Shown here: piece by piece, positions 16,448 to 23,382 of the stretch
Layout: each line of letters begins with the position of its first letter
Numbering within the stretch: the first letter of the stretch is position 1
From: an uncultured Eubacterium sp.
Lineage (GTDB): Bacteria > Bacillota > Clostridia > Lachnospirales > Lachnospiraceae
Length of the DNA: 64,000 nucleotides
Assembly: GCA_947089855.1 (NCBI GenBank)
Contig: CAMUML010000011.1
Span: 21,041 to 85,040, forward strand
Direction of reading: 5' to 3'
Made by a program: the position numbers and the translations under genes
Notes under the pieces: model-generated
What the model was told of the DNA's origin: nothing
Database searches by the model: none
The model's input: only the letters and a program-made list of their open reading frames with translations

Positions 16448-17602
16448 ATGGTAATTAAAAATGCAAACGTTTATACGCAAAATGGCGTGTTCCAGGAGGG
16501 GGAAATCTGCATACAAGATGGTGTATTTGCCGAAAGTGGGCAAGGTGGCATACAAGATGGCGAAGTGGTAGACGCAGAAGGCTGTTACGCATTGCCGGGC
16601 CTGATCGACCTGCATTTTCATGGCTGTATGGGCTATGATTTTTGCGACGGTACGCAAGAGGCATTCGCAAAAATTGCAGCATATGAGGCATCGGTAGGGG
16701 TTACCGGGATTGCGCCGGCTATGCTGACACTCCCGGAAAAAGAGCTGGAACGGATCCTGCGTGCCGCGGCAGCGGAAAAAGCGCTGCGCACACAGGAACC
16801 GGATGCCCGTATGGCAGACCTTATCGGCATAAATATGGAGGGGCCTTTTATCAGCCGTGTAAAAAAAGGGGCGCAGGACGAGCGGTATATGGCTCCTTGC
16901 AGCGTGGAAACCATGCAGCGGTTTTTGGATGCATCTGGCGGGCTTGTCTCTTTTATCGGCATTGCCCCGGAAGAAAACCCTGGCTTTGTGGATTTTATCA
17001 GGCAAATGAAAGGGAAAGTGCATGTTTCGCTGGCACATACAAATGCGGATTATGATACGGCTATGCGGGCGTTTGCTGCCGGTGCAGACCATGCTGTGCA
17101 TTTATATAACGCTATGCCGCCGTTTACCCATAGGCAGCCAGGTGTGGTCGGAGCGGTTGCCGACAGCCCGCATGTGTATGCAGAATTAATTTGCGACGGG
17201 ATGCATATCCATCCTTCGGTAGTGCGGGCTACGTTTCAGATGCTTGGGCCGGACCGGATTGTTTTTATCAGTGACAGTATGCGTGCTACGGGTATGGCTG
17301 ATGGGCGTTACCGGCTGGGGGAACTGGATGTGGAAGTGGAAGGGAAGCGGGCTTTGCTTGTATCGGATGGTTCTTTGGCGGGTTCTGTGACGAATTTGAT
17401 GGATTGTATGCGTACTGCGGTGCTGCAGATGGGGATTCCATTGGAGCAGGCGGTGGCATGTGCTACGGTTAATCCGGCAAAGTGCCTAGGTGTTTATGGT
17501 ACGCGCGGGTCGATTACAGTTGGGAAAAAGGCGGATGTGGTGCTGCTGGATAAGGGGCTGAATCTTAGGATGGTTGTGAAAGATGGGGAATGTATTTCAT
17601 AA
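16448..17602 (+). CDS. nagA: N-acetylglucosamine-6-phosphate deacetylase NagA
   Basis: The 384-residue amidohydrolase removes acetate from GlcNAc-6-phosphate to give the NagB substrate. Features are DLHFHGCMGYDF near residue 55, INMEGPFIS with the metal-binding Glu, HTNADYDTAMRAF and HAVHLYNAMPPFTHR with metal-binding histidines, CDGMHIHP, and the catalytic Asp in VFISDSMRATGM. The ATG at 16448 has GGAGG 5 bases upstream. It closes the nan operon 16 bases after the RpiR gene. Together with nagB on the other strand, it completes the path from sialic acid to fructose 6-phosphate. Confidence 0.96.
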   Translation: MVIKNANVYTQNGVFQEGEICIQDGVFAESGQGGIQDGEVVDAEGCYALPGLIDLHFHGCMGYDFCDGTQEAFAKIAAYEASVGVTGIAPAMLTLPEKELERILRAAAAEKALRTQEPDARMADLIGINMEGPFISRVKKGAQDERYMAPCSVETMQRFLDASGGLVSFIGIAPEENPGFVDFIRQMKGKVHVSLAHTNADYDTAMRAFAAGADHAVHLYNAMPPFTHRQPGVVGAVADSPHVYAELICDGMHIHPSVVRATFQMLGPDRIVFISDSMRATGMADGRYRLGELDVEVEGKRALLVSDGSLAGSVTNLMDCMRTAVLQMGIPLEQAVACATVNPAKCLGVYGTRGSITVGKKADVVLLDKGLNLRMVVKDGECIS

Positions 17603-17680
17603 GGCATGGGCTGCGTTATAGGCGGGGGATATACGGATGGAAGTAATTTAGCAATGGAGGGGATTGTTAATTTGCATTGC

Positions 17681-17710
17681 TTGCCGCAACGGAGCTTCTT
17701 TTGCTATAAT
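17681..17710 (+). promoter_or_regulatory. promoter of the XRE regulator gene
   Basis: TTGCCG (17681-17686), 18 bases and TATAAT (17705-17710) with a TGn extension (TGCTATAAT). Transcription would begin near 17717, between this site and the ATG at 17742, which supports that start codon. Confidence 0.75.
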
Positions 17711-17741
17711 GAAGTTGCCGAAGGCGGAGGAGGTATCGTTT

Positions 17742-18182
17742 ATGTTTAGCGAAAATCTTAAATTGCTACGAAAGAAAAAAGGGTTATCGCAAGAGGCGCT
17801 GGCTGTCCGACTCAATATCGTCCGGCAGACGGTATCAAAGTGGGAGAAAGGCTTGTCAGTACCGGATGCTGACTTACTGGTAAAACTGGCGGATGTTCTT
17901 GATGTAAGTGTAGCTGAACTGCTGGGTGGGAATCACCCTAACAGTAAAGATACAAACGAACTTGTGGAGCAGCTCTCCCGTATCAATGGGCAATTAGCAA
18001 TCAAAAACCATCGTTTCCGCCGTATTTGGAAAGCCGTACTCGGAATCATCGCAGCATTTGTTGCTATCAATATATTGCTTGTTGTTGTTGGCGTTATATC
18101 AAACAACTTATACCGGGAACACACAAGTGTAGAGCAATTACCAATTTCCGAAGAAAGCAAGACTTACGAAAGTAATCCGTGA
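17742..18182 (+). CDS. XRE family transcriptional regulator with a C-terminal membrane segment
   Basis: This 146-residue protein has a Cro/C1-type helix-turn-helix in residues 3-60 (LKLLRKKKGLSQEALAVRLN, VRQTVSKWEKGLSVPDADLL) and a single hydrophobic segment near residues 93-117 (VLGIIAAFVAINILLVVVGV) followed by a short polar tail. Membrane-tethered XRE proteins are common in Firmicutes; the target is not known. The ATG is preceded by GGAGGAGGT and the promoter at 17681. It appears monocistronic, ends in a hairpin at 18202-18231 and is followed by a copy of repeat A. The G+C-poor C-terminal part differs slightly in codon use from the nan operon. Confidence 0.85.
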   Translation: MFSENLKLLRKKKGLSQEALAVRLNIVRQTVSKWEKGLSVPDADLLVKLADVLDVSVAELLGGNHPNSKDTNELVEQLSRINGQLAIKNHRFRRIWKAVLGIIAAFVAINILLVVVGVISNNLYREHTSVEQLPISEESKTYESNP

Positions 18183-18201
18183 TGCTATCTTAACTACCCC
18201 A

Positions 18202-18231
18202 AAGGGCGGCAGCTTAAAGTGCTGCCGCCTT
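18202..18231 (+). terminator. hairpin after the XRE gene
   Basis: AAGGGCGGCAGC (18202-18213) pairs with GCTGCCGCCTT (18221-18231), with one bulged G, around a 7 base loop. The following tract (TCTGCCATTATTTAT) is only moderately T-rich. Confidence 0.55.
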
Positions 18232-18242
18232 CTGCCATTATT

Positions 18243-18335
18243 TATACTGGCAAACACTAAAGTTTGCCAAATAACGCCGACTTACGAGCGTCATTATCTT
18301 GAATCATATGGTAAACTTTATCGCTCGTGAGTATA
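18243..18335. repeat. repeat family A, copy 1 (93 bp)
   Basis: The element begins TATACTGGCAAACACTAAAG and ends TCGCTCGTGAGTATA. Its terminal 26 bases form imperfect inverted repeats, and an inner ACGAGCG/CGCTCGT pairing is present. The ends TA-TACT and AGTA-TA allow a TA target duplication as in Tc1/IS630-type MITEs (inference). Full relatives lie at 43678 and 62078. Confidence 0.8.
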
Positions 18336-18366
18336 GAAAGGGCAATTTTCATGGTAGGGGTTCGCC

Positions 18367-19122
18367 TTATATCCAGTGTTGGATGGCGTCGTGCAGGAGT
18401 TTGGCACAGCCGGGGATGTTGCGGTCATAGTATGCCGTAAACCGCCCATCTGCGAGGTACATTGCCGCTATGCCTTTGTGCATTTTGGGAAAATAGTCGG
18501 GCACGGTGATTGATAGCCATTCTTTGTGGAGCATTGCGATTTGTTTTGCTTCTTCGCTGTTGGCGGGGATGCCTGCTGTAACGCCTGCTTCCAGGTGGTT
18601 TCGGATGTCTTCGTCTAGTTCTTTCCATTTTAGGTATTGTGCTTCGGATAGGTTTTGTATTTTGTTGTTTGCTGCGTCCATTTGCGTGTCTCCGTATTTT
18701 TTCCGGGCTTCGGCACCGTATTTGGTTTCGTTTACTTGGATCATTTTTTCTTTAAATGCCTGGAATTTTTCTTTGTCGCTCATATCGTAGGTTCCTTTCA
18801 TGTATTGGATTGTTTTTTTTACGGTCTGGATAAAAGCCTCTGTCGAGGCTTTTTGTTTTTCCAGTGCCAGAAGATGTTCCTCCATAGCTTTTAGCATGTC
18901 AAAGTCTTTATCGTAGATGATTTTATGGATGGCTTTTAGGTTTAGGCCGCGTTCGCGGTAAAACAGGATCTGCTGTAGGATGGCGAGTTCTGTTTTTCCG
19001 TAGTAGCGGTAGCCGGTGTCTGTGACTTTTGAGGGTTTTAGTAAACCGATTTCATCGTAATAGCGCAGTGTGCGGGTGCTGATGCCGGCTAGTTTGGCTA
19101 AGTCTTTGATACTATATTCCAT
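18367..19122 (-). CDS. MerR family regulator with TipAS-like ligand domain
   Basis: The 251-residue protein has a MerR helix-turn-helix and wing (YSIKDLAKLAGISTRTLRYY, DEIGLLKPSKVTDTGYRYYG) in residues 1-70, a dimerisation coiled coil around residues 75-115, and a C-terminal domain of about 130 residues (ending FTAYYDRNIPGCAKLLHDA) matching TipAS, the thiopeptide-binding domain of TipA. Such proteins bind drugs and activate exporters or themselves. The start has an AGAGGAGG site, and the promoter has the 19-base spacer expected for MerR control, so autoactivation is likely. No exporter gene is adjacent in the same direction, so its regulon is not obvious. Confidence 0.9.
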   Translation of the reverse strand: MEYSIKDLAKLAGISTRTLRYYDEIGLLKPSKVTDTGYRYYGKTELAILQQILFYRERGLNLKAIHKIIYDKDFDMLKAMEEHLLALEKQKASTEAFIQTVKKTIQYMKGTYDMSDKEKFQAFKEKMIQVNETKYGAEARKKYGDTQMDAANNKIQNLSEAQYLKWKELDEDIRNHLEAGVTAGIPANSEEAKQIAMLHKEWLSITVPDYFPKMHKGIAAMYLADGRFTAYYDRNIPGCAKLLHDAIQHWI

Positions 19123-19146
19123 GATGTTACCTCCTCTGTTAATACA

Positions 19147-19177
19147 AGGATAGCAGTTTACGTTACGGCAATGTCAA
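19147..19177 (-). promoter_or_regulatory. MerR-type promoter with 19 bp spacer
   Basis: On the minus strand TTGACA (complement of 19172-19177) is separated by 19 bases from TATCCT (complement of 19147-19152). The spacer contains GTAACGTAAAC, which resembles operators of TipA-like MerR proteins. The long spacer is the hallmark of promoters realigned by MerR activators. Confidence 0.8.
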
Positions 19178-19207
19178 GAGCTTTTTTATATTTAACGGCT
19201 TATAATT

Positions 19208-19383
19208 GTTACTATTCACAGCCACCTGAACACCCTGCTGTCCAGGTGGCTGCCAAGCTGATTCAGGAGTGAGCAGGCTCCAATTTGCAAGGCAAATTCT
19301 TTCAATGAGCCTGCGAATGTTACTATTTACAGCCTCATAACTTAGAATATTTGTCAAGAACAAATTGGCTGTGAATTAGTAAC
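19208..19383. mobile_element. MITE family C, copy 1 (176 bp) with 8 bp target duplication
   Basis: The element starts GTTACTATTCACAGCC and ends GGCTGTGAATTAGTAAC, so its ends are inverted repeats. TTATAATT flanks it directly at 19200-19207 and 19384-19391. Inside are a CACCTG...CAGGTGG hairpin, the shared core GATTCAGGAGTGAG, a GCAGGCTC...GAGCCTGC stem and an internal GTTACTATTTACAG. It differs from copies 2 and 3 in both hairpins but keeps the same plan. No coding sequence is present. Confidence 0.85.
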
Positions 19384-19395
19384 TTATAATTAGCC

Positions 19396-19423
19396 TTGCA
19401 AGCAGGTGGTAATTTGATATAAT
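19396..19423 (+). promoter_or_regulatory. promoter of the Uma2-like gene
   Basis: TTGCAA (19396-19401), 16 bases and TATAAT (19418-19423) with TGn extension (TGATATAAT), 27 bases before the start codon. Confidence 0.75.
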
Positions 19424-19450
19424 GAAAATACATGGTGGAGAGGTGATAAA

Positions 19451-19966
19451 ATGGATTTTCAAATACTGGACATGGCGGGGGCCAGGCCTGAGCATTCAAC
19501 CGTTATTGTAAATTTTGTTGCTGCTATACGGGAACAGTTGTTACATAGCACATGTTATGTGTTTTCCGATAATGTTCAATATAGATGGCATACAAAAGAA
19601 GGCGATGAAAAAACAGTTATTCCGGATGCCTCTATCAATTGCCGGACAAAAATCAGAAAAGGCAATGTATTTTTGGATATTCCGCGTTTTGTAATGGAGG
19701 TATTAAGCCCATCTACAGAAAAATATGACCGTGGGGAGAAAATGGATTTATACAGGCAGCAAGAGGTCGACGAGTATTGGATTGTAGATTGGCAAAAGAA
19801 AATAGTGGAAATCTATAATCTTGATTACGATGAAAACGGACAACCGCAATATTATTTATGGGAAACCATTACAGAACAAAATAAGGAAAAATTAAAAATC
19901 GTCCACTTTCCGAGTGTAAAAATTACATTTGAAAAATTATTTGCTGAAGTGGATATGGAATATTAA
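19451..19966 (+). CDS. Uma2 family (DUF820) PD-(D/E)XK nuclease-like protein
   Basis: This 171-residue protein has the Uma2/DUF820 core of the PD-(D/E)XK fold: VIPDASINC contributes the Asp, and FVMEVLSPSTEKYDRGEK contributes the Glu, followed by the family pattern DLYRQQEVDEYWIVDW. Members are widespread and multiply duplicated in cyanobacteria and some Firmicutes; many are linked to mobile DNA, and their function is not settled. A clear promoter and a GGTGGAGAGGTG ribosome binding site support expression. It stands in a repeat-rich patch with Rpn-like genes, between two copies of MITE family C. The lower GC content here compared with neighbouring operons suggests acquisition. Confidence 0.85.
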   Translation: MDFQILDMAGARPEHSTVIVNFVAAIREQLLHSTCYVFSDNVQYRWHTKEGDEKTVIPDASINCRTKIRKGNVFLDIPRFVMEVLSPSTEKYDRGEKMDLYRQQEVDEYWIVDWQKKIVEIYNLDYDENGQPQYYLWETITEQNKEKLKIVHFPSVKITFEKLFAEVDMEY

Positions 19967-20008
19967 GGGGGCTTTTTAAGGCCTAAAGGGCATATAGAAA
20001 ACTGGAGA

Positions 20009-20280
20009 AATGAAACCGCAGAAAGATTGATAAAAAAGGGAAAATGACACTTGATGAAATTGCGGAGTGTGTTCCGTTAGTATCACTGTTACTATTTACG
20101 GGCCAGGAATGCGCATAAACTGCGCATTCCGTGAGGACATGATTCAGGAGTGAGGGGCGGTTTTGCGAAGCAAACTTCCAATATCGCCCCGAATGGTTAC
20201 TATGAGCGGCCCCCAGGCCGTGAATAGTAACAGTATCACTTGATGAATTAAGGGAAATTGAAAAACAGCATTGTCTGTAA
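20009..20280 (+). pseudogene. 3' remnant of an Rpn-like nuclease gene, frameshifted and split by a MITE
   Basis: One frame reads NETAERLIKKGK, the next continues KKGKMTLDEIAECVPLVS, and after removing the 144 bp MITE plus one copy of its target duplication the frame runs on SLDELREIEKQHCL to a stop at 20280. The pattern ERLIKKGKMTLDEIAE is the C-terminal tail typical of Rpn/PD-(D/E)XK transposase-associated nucleases in Firmicutes. The body of the gene is missing, there is a frameshift in the A-tract near 20033-20044, and the MITE interrupts it, so it is a relic. Confidence 0.7.
20088..20231. mobile_element. MITE family C, copy 2 (144 bp) with 9 bp target duplication
   Basis: The ends are GTTACTATTTACGGGCC and GGCCGTGAATAGTAAC. 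AGTATCACT stands on both sides (20079-20087 and 20232-20240). Removing the element and one duplicate restores an open frame, which proves insertion. Inside are a GGAATGCGC/GCGCATTCC stem, the core GATTCAGGAGTGAG and a GGGGCG/CGCCCC stem. It is the reverse complement of the copy at 57246 with only three differences in 144 bases. Confidence 0.95.
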
Positions 20281-20299
20281 AGCCTGTTTTTGGTATAGT
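20271..20299 (+). promoter_or_regulatory. promoter of the Rpn-like gene
   Basis: TTGTCT (20271-20276), 17 bases and TATAGT (20294-20299) with TGn extension (TGGTATAGT). The -35 overlaps the stop region of the pseudogene. Confidence 0.65.
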
Positions 20300-20346
20300 A
20301 AAGGTACAGAGGATTTCCCAGCATGATTTTACGGAGGATAAAGGAT

Positions 20347-21234
20347 ATGGGTACAGAAAACTTGGGAACGGTTTCTGGGGTTTTAAAATCAGGGCCGCAA
20401 GCGGCTGTCCAGCATGAAGACGCGGCTTTAAAGACAGCGTTCCGGTATTTTTCGGATGTGCTGCTCCCGTATATTGGGATCCGGAAAAAAGCGGTAGGCC
20501 TAACGGCTACAGAACTGGTGCATCTGGATGTGAAGAAATTTCATGAGGATTTTAACCTGGTTATGGAAGACGGGTCCTGGGTACATTTTGAGTTCCAGAG
20601 CAAAAACGAGGGGCTGGAGGGCCTGAAGCGGTTTCGCGTTTACGAAGCGCTGGCGAGTTACCAGTATAAGGTACCGGTTACTACGTATGTACTGTTTTCC
20701 GGTAAAATCCAAAAGCCGATGACGCAGTTTCAGGAAGGGGTAAATACATTCCGCATTGTTCCGGTCATTATGCAGGAATACGATGCGGATCAGTTGATTG
20801 CAGGGCTACAAAAAAAGAAGGGGTGTAAAGAAGCACTTACAAAAGAAGACATGGCATGGCTTTCCCTCTGCCTACTGATGGGTGGGAAGATGCCGCTGAA
20901 GGACAGGGTAAAAGCAGCATACCAGATTATAAAAGAAGCCGAACCGTCTGATCCGGAAGAACTGGATAAAGTGGAAACCGTATTATATGTTATGTCAGAT
21001 AAATTATTAGAGCCTGCAGAAATGGATGAATTGATGGAGGTGATTGGAATGACACGCTTAGGGCAGAAACTGGTAGATAAAGGGATCGAACAGGGAATTG
21101 AACAGGGGAGATTGGAAATTGCCCAAAAACTGATCGGACTTCTGGATGAACAGGTAATCGCGGAGAAGACAGAACTTCCATTGAAAGAAGTGCTGGAATT
21201 GAAGAAGAAAAAAGAATCTATCCCTAAAGTATAA
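20347..21234 (+). CDS. Rpn/PD-(D/E)XK nuclease family transposase-like protein
   Basis: The 295-residue protein has an N-terminal PD-(D/E)XK-type domain (VHLDVKKFHEDFNLVMEDGS, then VHFEFQSKNEGLEGLKRFRV with the acidic and Gln positions of the nuclease core) and a C-terminal tail with the repeats GIEQGIEQGRLEIAQKL and a degenerate helix. Rpn proteins are recombination-promoting nucleases, and many Firmicutes relatives of this layout occur in high copy number. The ATG at 20347 is 9 bases from GGAGG; an ATG at 20323 lies ahead of that site. It appears monocistronic with a good promoter. Its tail is related in style to the adjacent pseudogene, so the two may derive from serial duplication. Confidence 0.75.
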   Translation: MGTENLGTVSGVLKSGPQAAVQHEDAALKTAFRYFSDVLLPYIGIRKKAVGLTATELVHLDVKKFHEDFNLVMEDGSWVHFEFQSKNEGLEGLKRFRVYEALASYQYKVPVTTYVLFSGKIQKPMTQFQEGVNTFRIVPVIMQEYDADQLIAGLQKKKGCKEALTKEDMAWLSLCLLMGGKMPLKDRVKAAYQIIKEAEPSDPEELDKVETVLYVMSDKLLEPAEMDELMEVIGMTRLGQKLVDKGIEQGIEQGRLEIAQKLIGLLDEQVIAEKTELPLKEVLELKKKKESIPKV

Positions 21235-21443
21235 GGGATCAGCTCAAACTTCCCACATGAATTTCGGGTATAAGGAACTGGCGCAAAATGCACAAGTTAT
21301 TTCACGACAGTTCCTAAGGCCTGGATAAATGGCCCGGGCGCCTGCCGAAAGCGCTTTATGGACCATATTAATAGTATCCACCTTTCGGATGGTATGATAC
21401 ATAATTGTAAACGATATATAAGCTTCAATTAGGTTTGGTTGTA

Positions 21444-22121
21444 ATGCATATTTTAATTATAGAAGATGAGCCGGAAACCAGGGCGGAATTAAAATCATAT
21501 TTAGAGAATTCCTTGTACCAAGTAACCGCTTTTTCTGACTTCGAAGATGGGGGCAAGGTAGCAGCGGACGCACTGCGGCTGGCCCCGGATTTGGTTTTGC
21601 TGGATTTAAACCTGCCAGGCCAGTCGGGGTTTGAAATCTGTGCACAAATCCGTGCCAGTTCGGATATGCCCATTATTTTTGTAACAGGCAGGGACGATGC
21701 GATGGATGAGGTGAATGGGCTGCTGACGGGCGGCGACGATTATATTACAAAGCCGTTTTATCCGCCGGTCCTGCTGGCGCATATTGCAGCCGTGTTGAAA
21801 CGGGCGGACCATAGGGATGGAAGTACCGTTATGGTACAGGTACACCAAGGTGTAGAACTGGATATGGCAAAGGGCTGTGCCAGATACGCGGGCCGTAGCG
21901 TGGAGCTGACAAAGAATGAATTGAAAATATTAAACTGCCTGTTCCAAAAGAAAGGGGCTATTGTACCGCGGCTGGAGCTGATCGAGTTTTTGTGGGATAA
22001 CCAGGTGTTTATTGACGATAATTCGCTCAGTGTCAATGTGGCGCGTATACGTAGCAAGCTAGCGGAAATAGGCGTCAAAGATTTTATAAAGACAAAACGC
22101 GGAATGGGGTATTATATTTGA
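21444..22121 (+). CDS. OmpR-family response regulator, BceR-like
   Basis: The 225-residue protein has a receiver domain (ILIIEDEPETRAEL, phosphoacceptor Asp in LVLLDLNLPGQSG, Lys in DYITKPFYP) and a C-terminal winged helix (VELTKNELKILNCLF, SLSVNVARIRSKL, IKTKRGMGYYI). It is paired with the following small sensor kinase, 19 bases downstream, and by type belongs to the BceRS group that controls peptide-antibiotic transporters; the BceAB-like genes lie 3.8 kb downstream beyond a chemoreceptor. The ATG at 21444 has a weak site; a TTG three codons earlier is an alternative. An extended -10 (TGGTATGAT, 21390-21398) lies upstream. Confidence 0.9.
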   Translation: MHILIIEDEPETRAELKSYLENSLYQVTAFSDFEDGGKVAADALRLAPDLVLLDLNLPGQSGFEICAQIRASSDMPIIFVTGRDDAMDEVNGLLTGGDDYITKPFYPPVLLAHIAAVLKRADHRDGSTVMVQVHQGVELDMAKGCARYAGRSVELTKNELKILNCLFQKKGAIVPRLELIEFLWDNQVFIDDNSLSVNVARIRSKLAEIGVKDFIKTKRGMGYYI

Positions 22122-22140
22122 TGGAAAAGCAGGGATAAGT

Positions 22141-23211
22141 ATGAATGCTGTGGATTTTATAAAGGATAAACTATTGTTATTGCTGCTGCACGCTGTCTGT
22201 ATGATCGCTTTGGCAGCTTTTTTGCGGTTGACAAATTATCCGGATTATTATATATGCCTGATCGGTATCTGCTGGGCGCTGGCCGTTTCTTTGTGGTTTT
22301 TGGCCGAGTATTTGGCACGGAAAAAGTATTTTAGCCAGTCCAGGCAGATATTGGACAGCCTGGACAAGAAATACCTGTTGGGCGGGCTGCTGCCGCATTC
22401 ATTCCGGCTGGAGGACCAGCTGTATCAGGATATGATCAGAAGGTCTAACAAATCGGTGATTGAACGGATCCATGAGATCGAAGAACAGCAGAAGGATTAC
22501 CGGGAATATATTGAAAGCTGGGTACACGAAATGAAAGCCCCGATTACGAGCGTATGCCTCAGTTGTGAAAAGGGGAAAGATATGCGTACCCGCCGTATCA
22601 GCCAGCAGATGCAGAAAATAGAAAATTATGTAGATATGGCGTTATATTATGCCCGTTCGGACGCGGTATACAAAGATTATATGATAAAAAAGGCTTGCCT
22701 GCAAAAGACAGCAGAAGAAGTGGTTTGTAAAAATAAATATTACCTGATCCAAAATGGCGTACAGGTACAAGTGGACTGTATGGATTCTGTGTATACCGAT
22801 GTAAAATGGATCGCGTTTATTTTAAACCAGCTAGTGCTGAATGCGGTAAAATATAAAAGCGGTAGCCATCCGCACTTATGGATTTATACGGAAAAATGGG
22901 AAGGCGGCGTGCGTTTGTCTGTGCTGGATAATGGAATAGGCATTGAGGACGATGAAAAGGAACGGATTTTTGAAAAAGGGTTCACTGGTCGCAATGGGAG
23001 GAAATATAAGCAGGCCACTGGGATGGGGCTTTATTTATGTAAAAAATTGTGCTTGAAGCTGGGCATTCATATTTATGCAAGGCCAGGCAAGGAAGCGGAT
23101 AGGTGCCATGGTAACGGCAATCTGGACGGCATCCCATTTCAAGGGGATTTTACTGGCACAGAAATGATATTGGAGTTTCCCGTCAGCCGTTATCAGATCC
23201 GCAGCCATTAA
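22141..23211 (+). CDS. intramembrane-sensing histidine kinase, BceS-like
   Basis: This 356-residue kinase has two closely spaced membrane helices in residues 10-60 with almost no extracellular loop, as in BceS kinases that sense through their cognate ABC transporter. The histidine motif is SWVHEMKAPITSV (His near residue 130), followed by ATPase boxes NQLVLNAVKYK, LSVLDNGIGI and GMGLYLCKKLC. It pairs with the response regulator upstream. By family knowledge it would respond to flux through the BceAB-like transporter at 25948-28781 after exposure to bacitracin-like or lantibiotic peptides. The C-terminus has a longer insert (residues around 315-330) than typical BceS. Confidence 0.9.
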   Translation: MNAVDFIKDKLLLLLLHAVCMIALAAFLRLTNYPDYYICLIGICWALAVSLWFLAEYLARKKYFSQSRQILDSLDKKYLLGGLLPHSFRLEDQLYQDMIRRSNKSVIERIHEIEEQQKDYREYIESWVHEMKAPITSVCLSCEKGKDMRTRRISQQMQKIENYVDMALYYARSDAVYKDYMIKKACLQKTAEEVVCKNKYYLIQNGVQVQVDCMDSVYTDVKWIAFILNQLVLNAVKYKSGSHPHLWIYTEKWEGGVRLSVLDNGIGIEDDEKERIFEKGFTGRNGRKYKQATGMGLYLCKKLCLKLGIHIYARPGKEADRCHGNGNLDGIPFQGDFTGTEMILEFPVSRYQIRSH

Positions 23212-23246
23212 GGCCTGGGGTGTGTTTTTTTGACAGGTATGGCAAT

Positions 23247-23295
23247 CCAGGCGCCGCACCGCAAGGCGATTACCGGCTTGTGGTGCGGCGCCTGG
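23247..23295. terminator. strong hairpin between convergent kinase and chemoreceptor genes
   Basis: CCAGGCGCCGCACC (23247-23260) pairs perfectly with GGTGCGGCGCCTGG (23282-23295) around a 21 base loop. The T-run is weak on both sides. It is placed to separate two converging transcripts. Confidence 0.5.
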
Positions 23296-23382
23296 GGCCA
23301 GTCTGTTATTTGTTTATGGATATAGTGTCCAAAGGCCAGCCTGGCCTGGCCATTTTTGCTGTGCATTTAATAGTAACAACAT

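Noticed and set aside
19983-20324. 113-codon open frame on the minus strand
   Set aside because: Most of it lies in the MITE and reads the same element-encoded peptide; there is no ribosome binding site.
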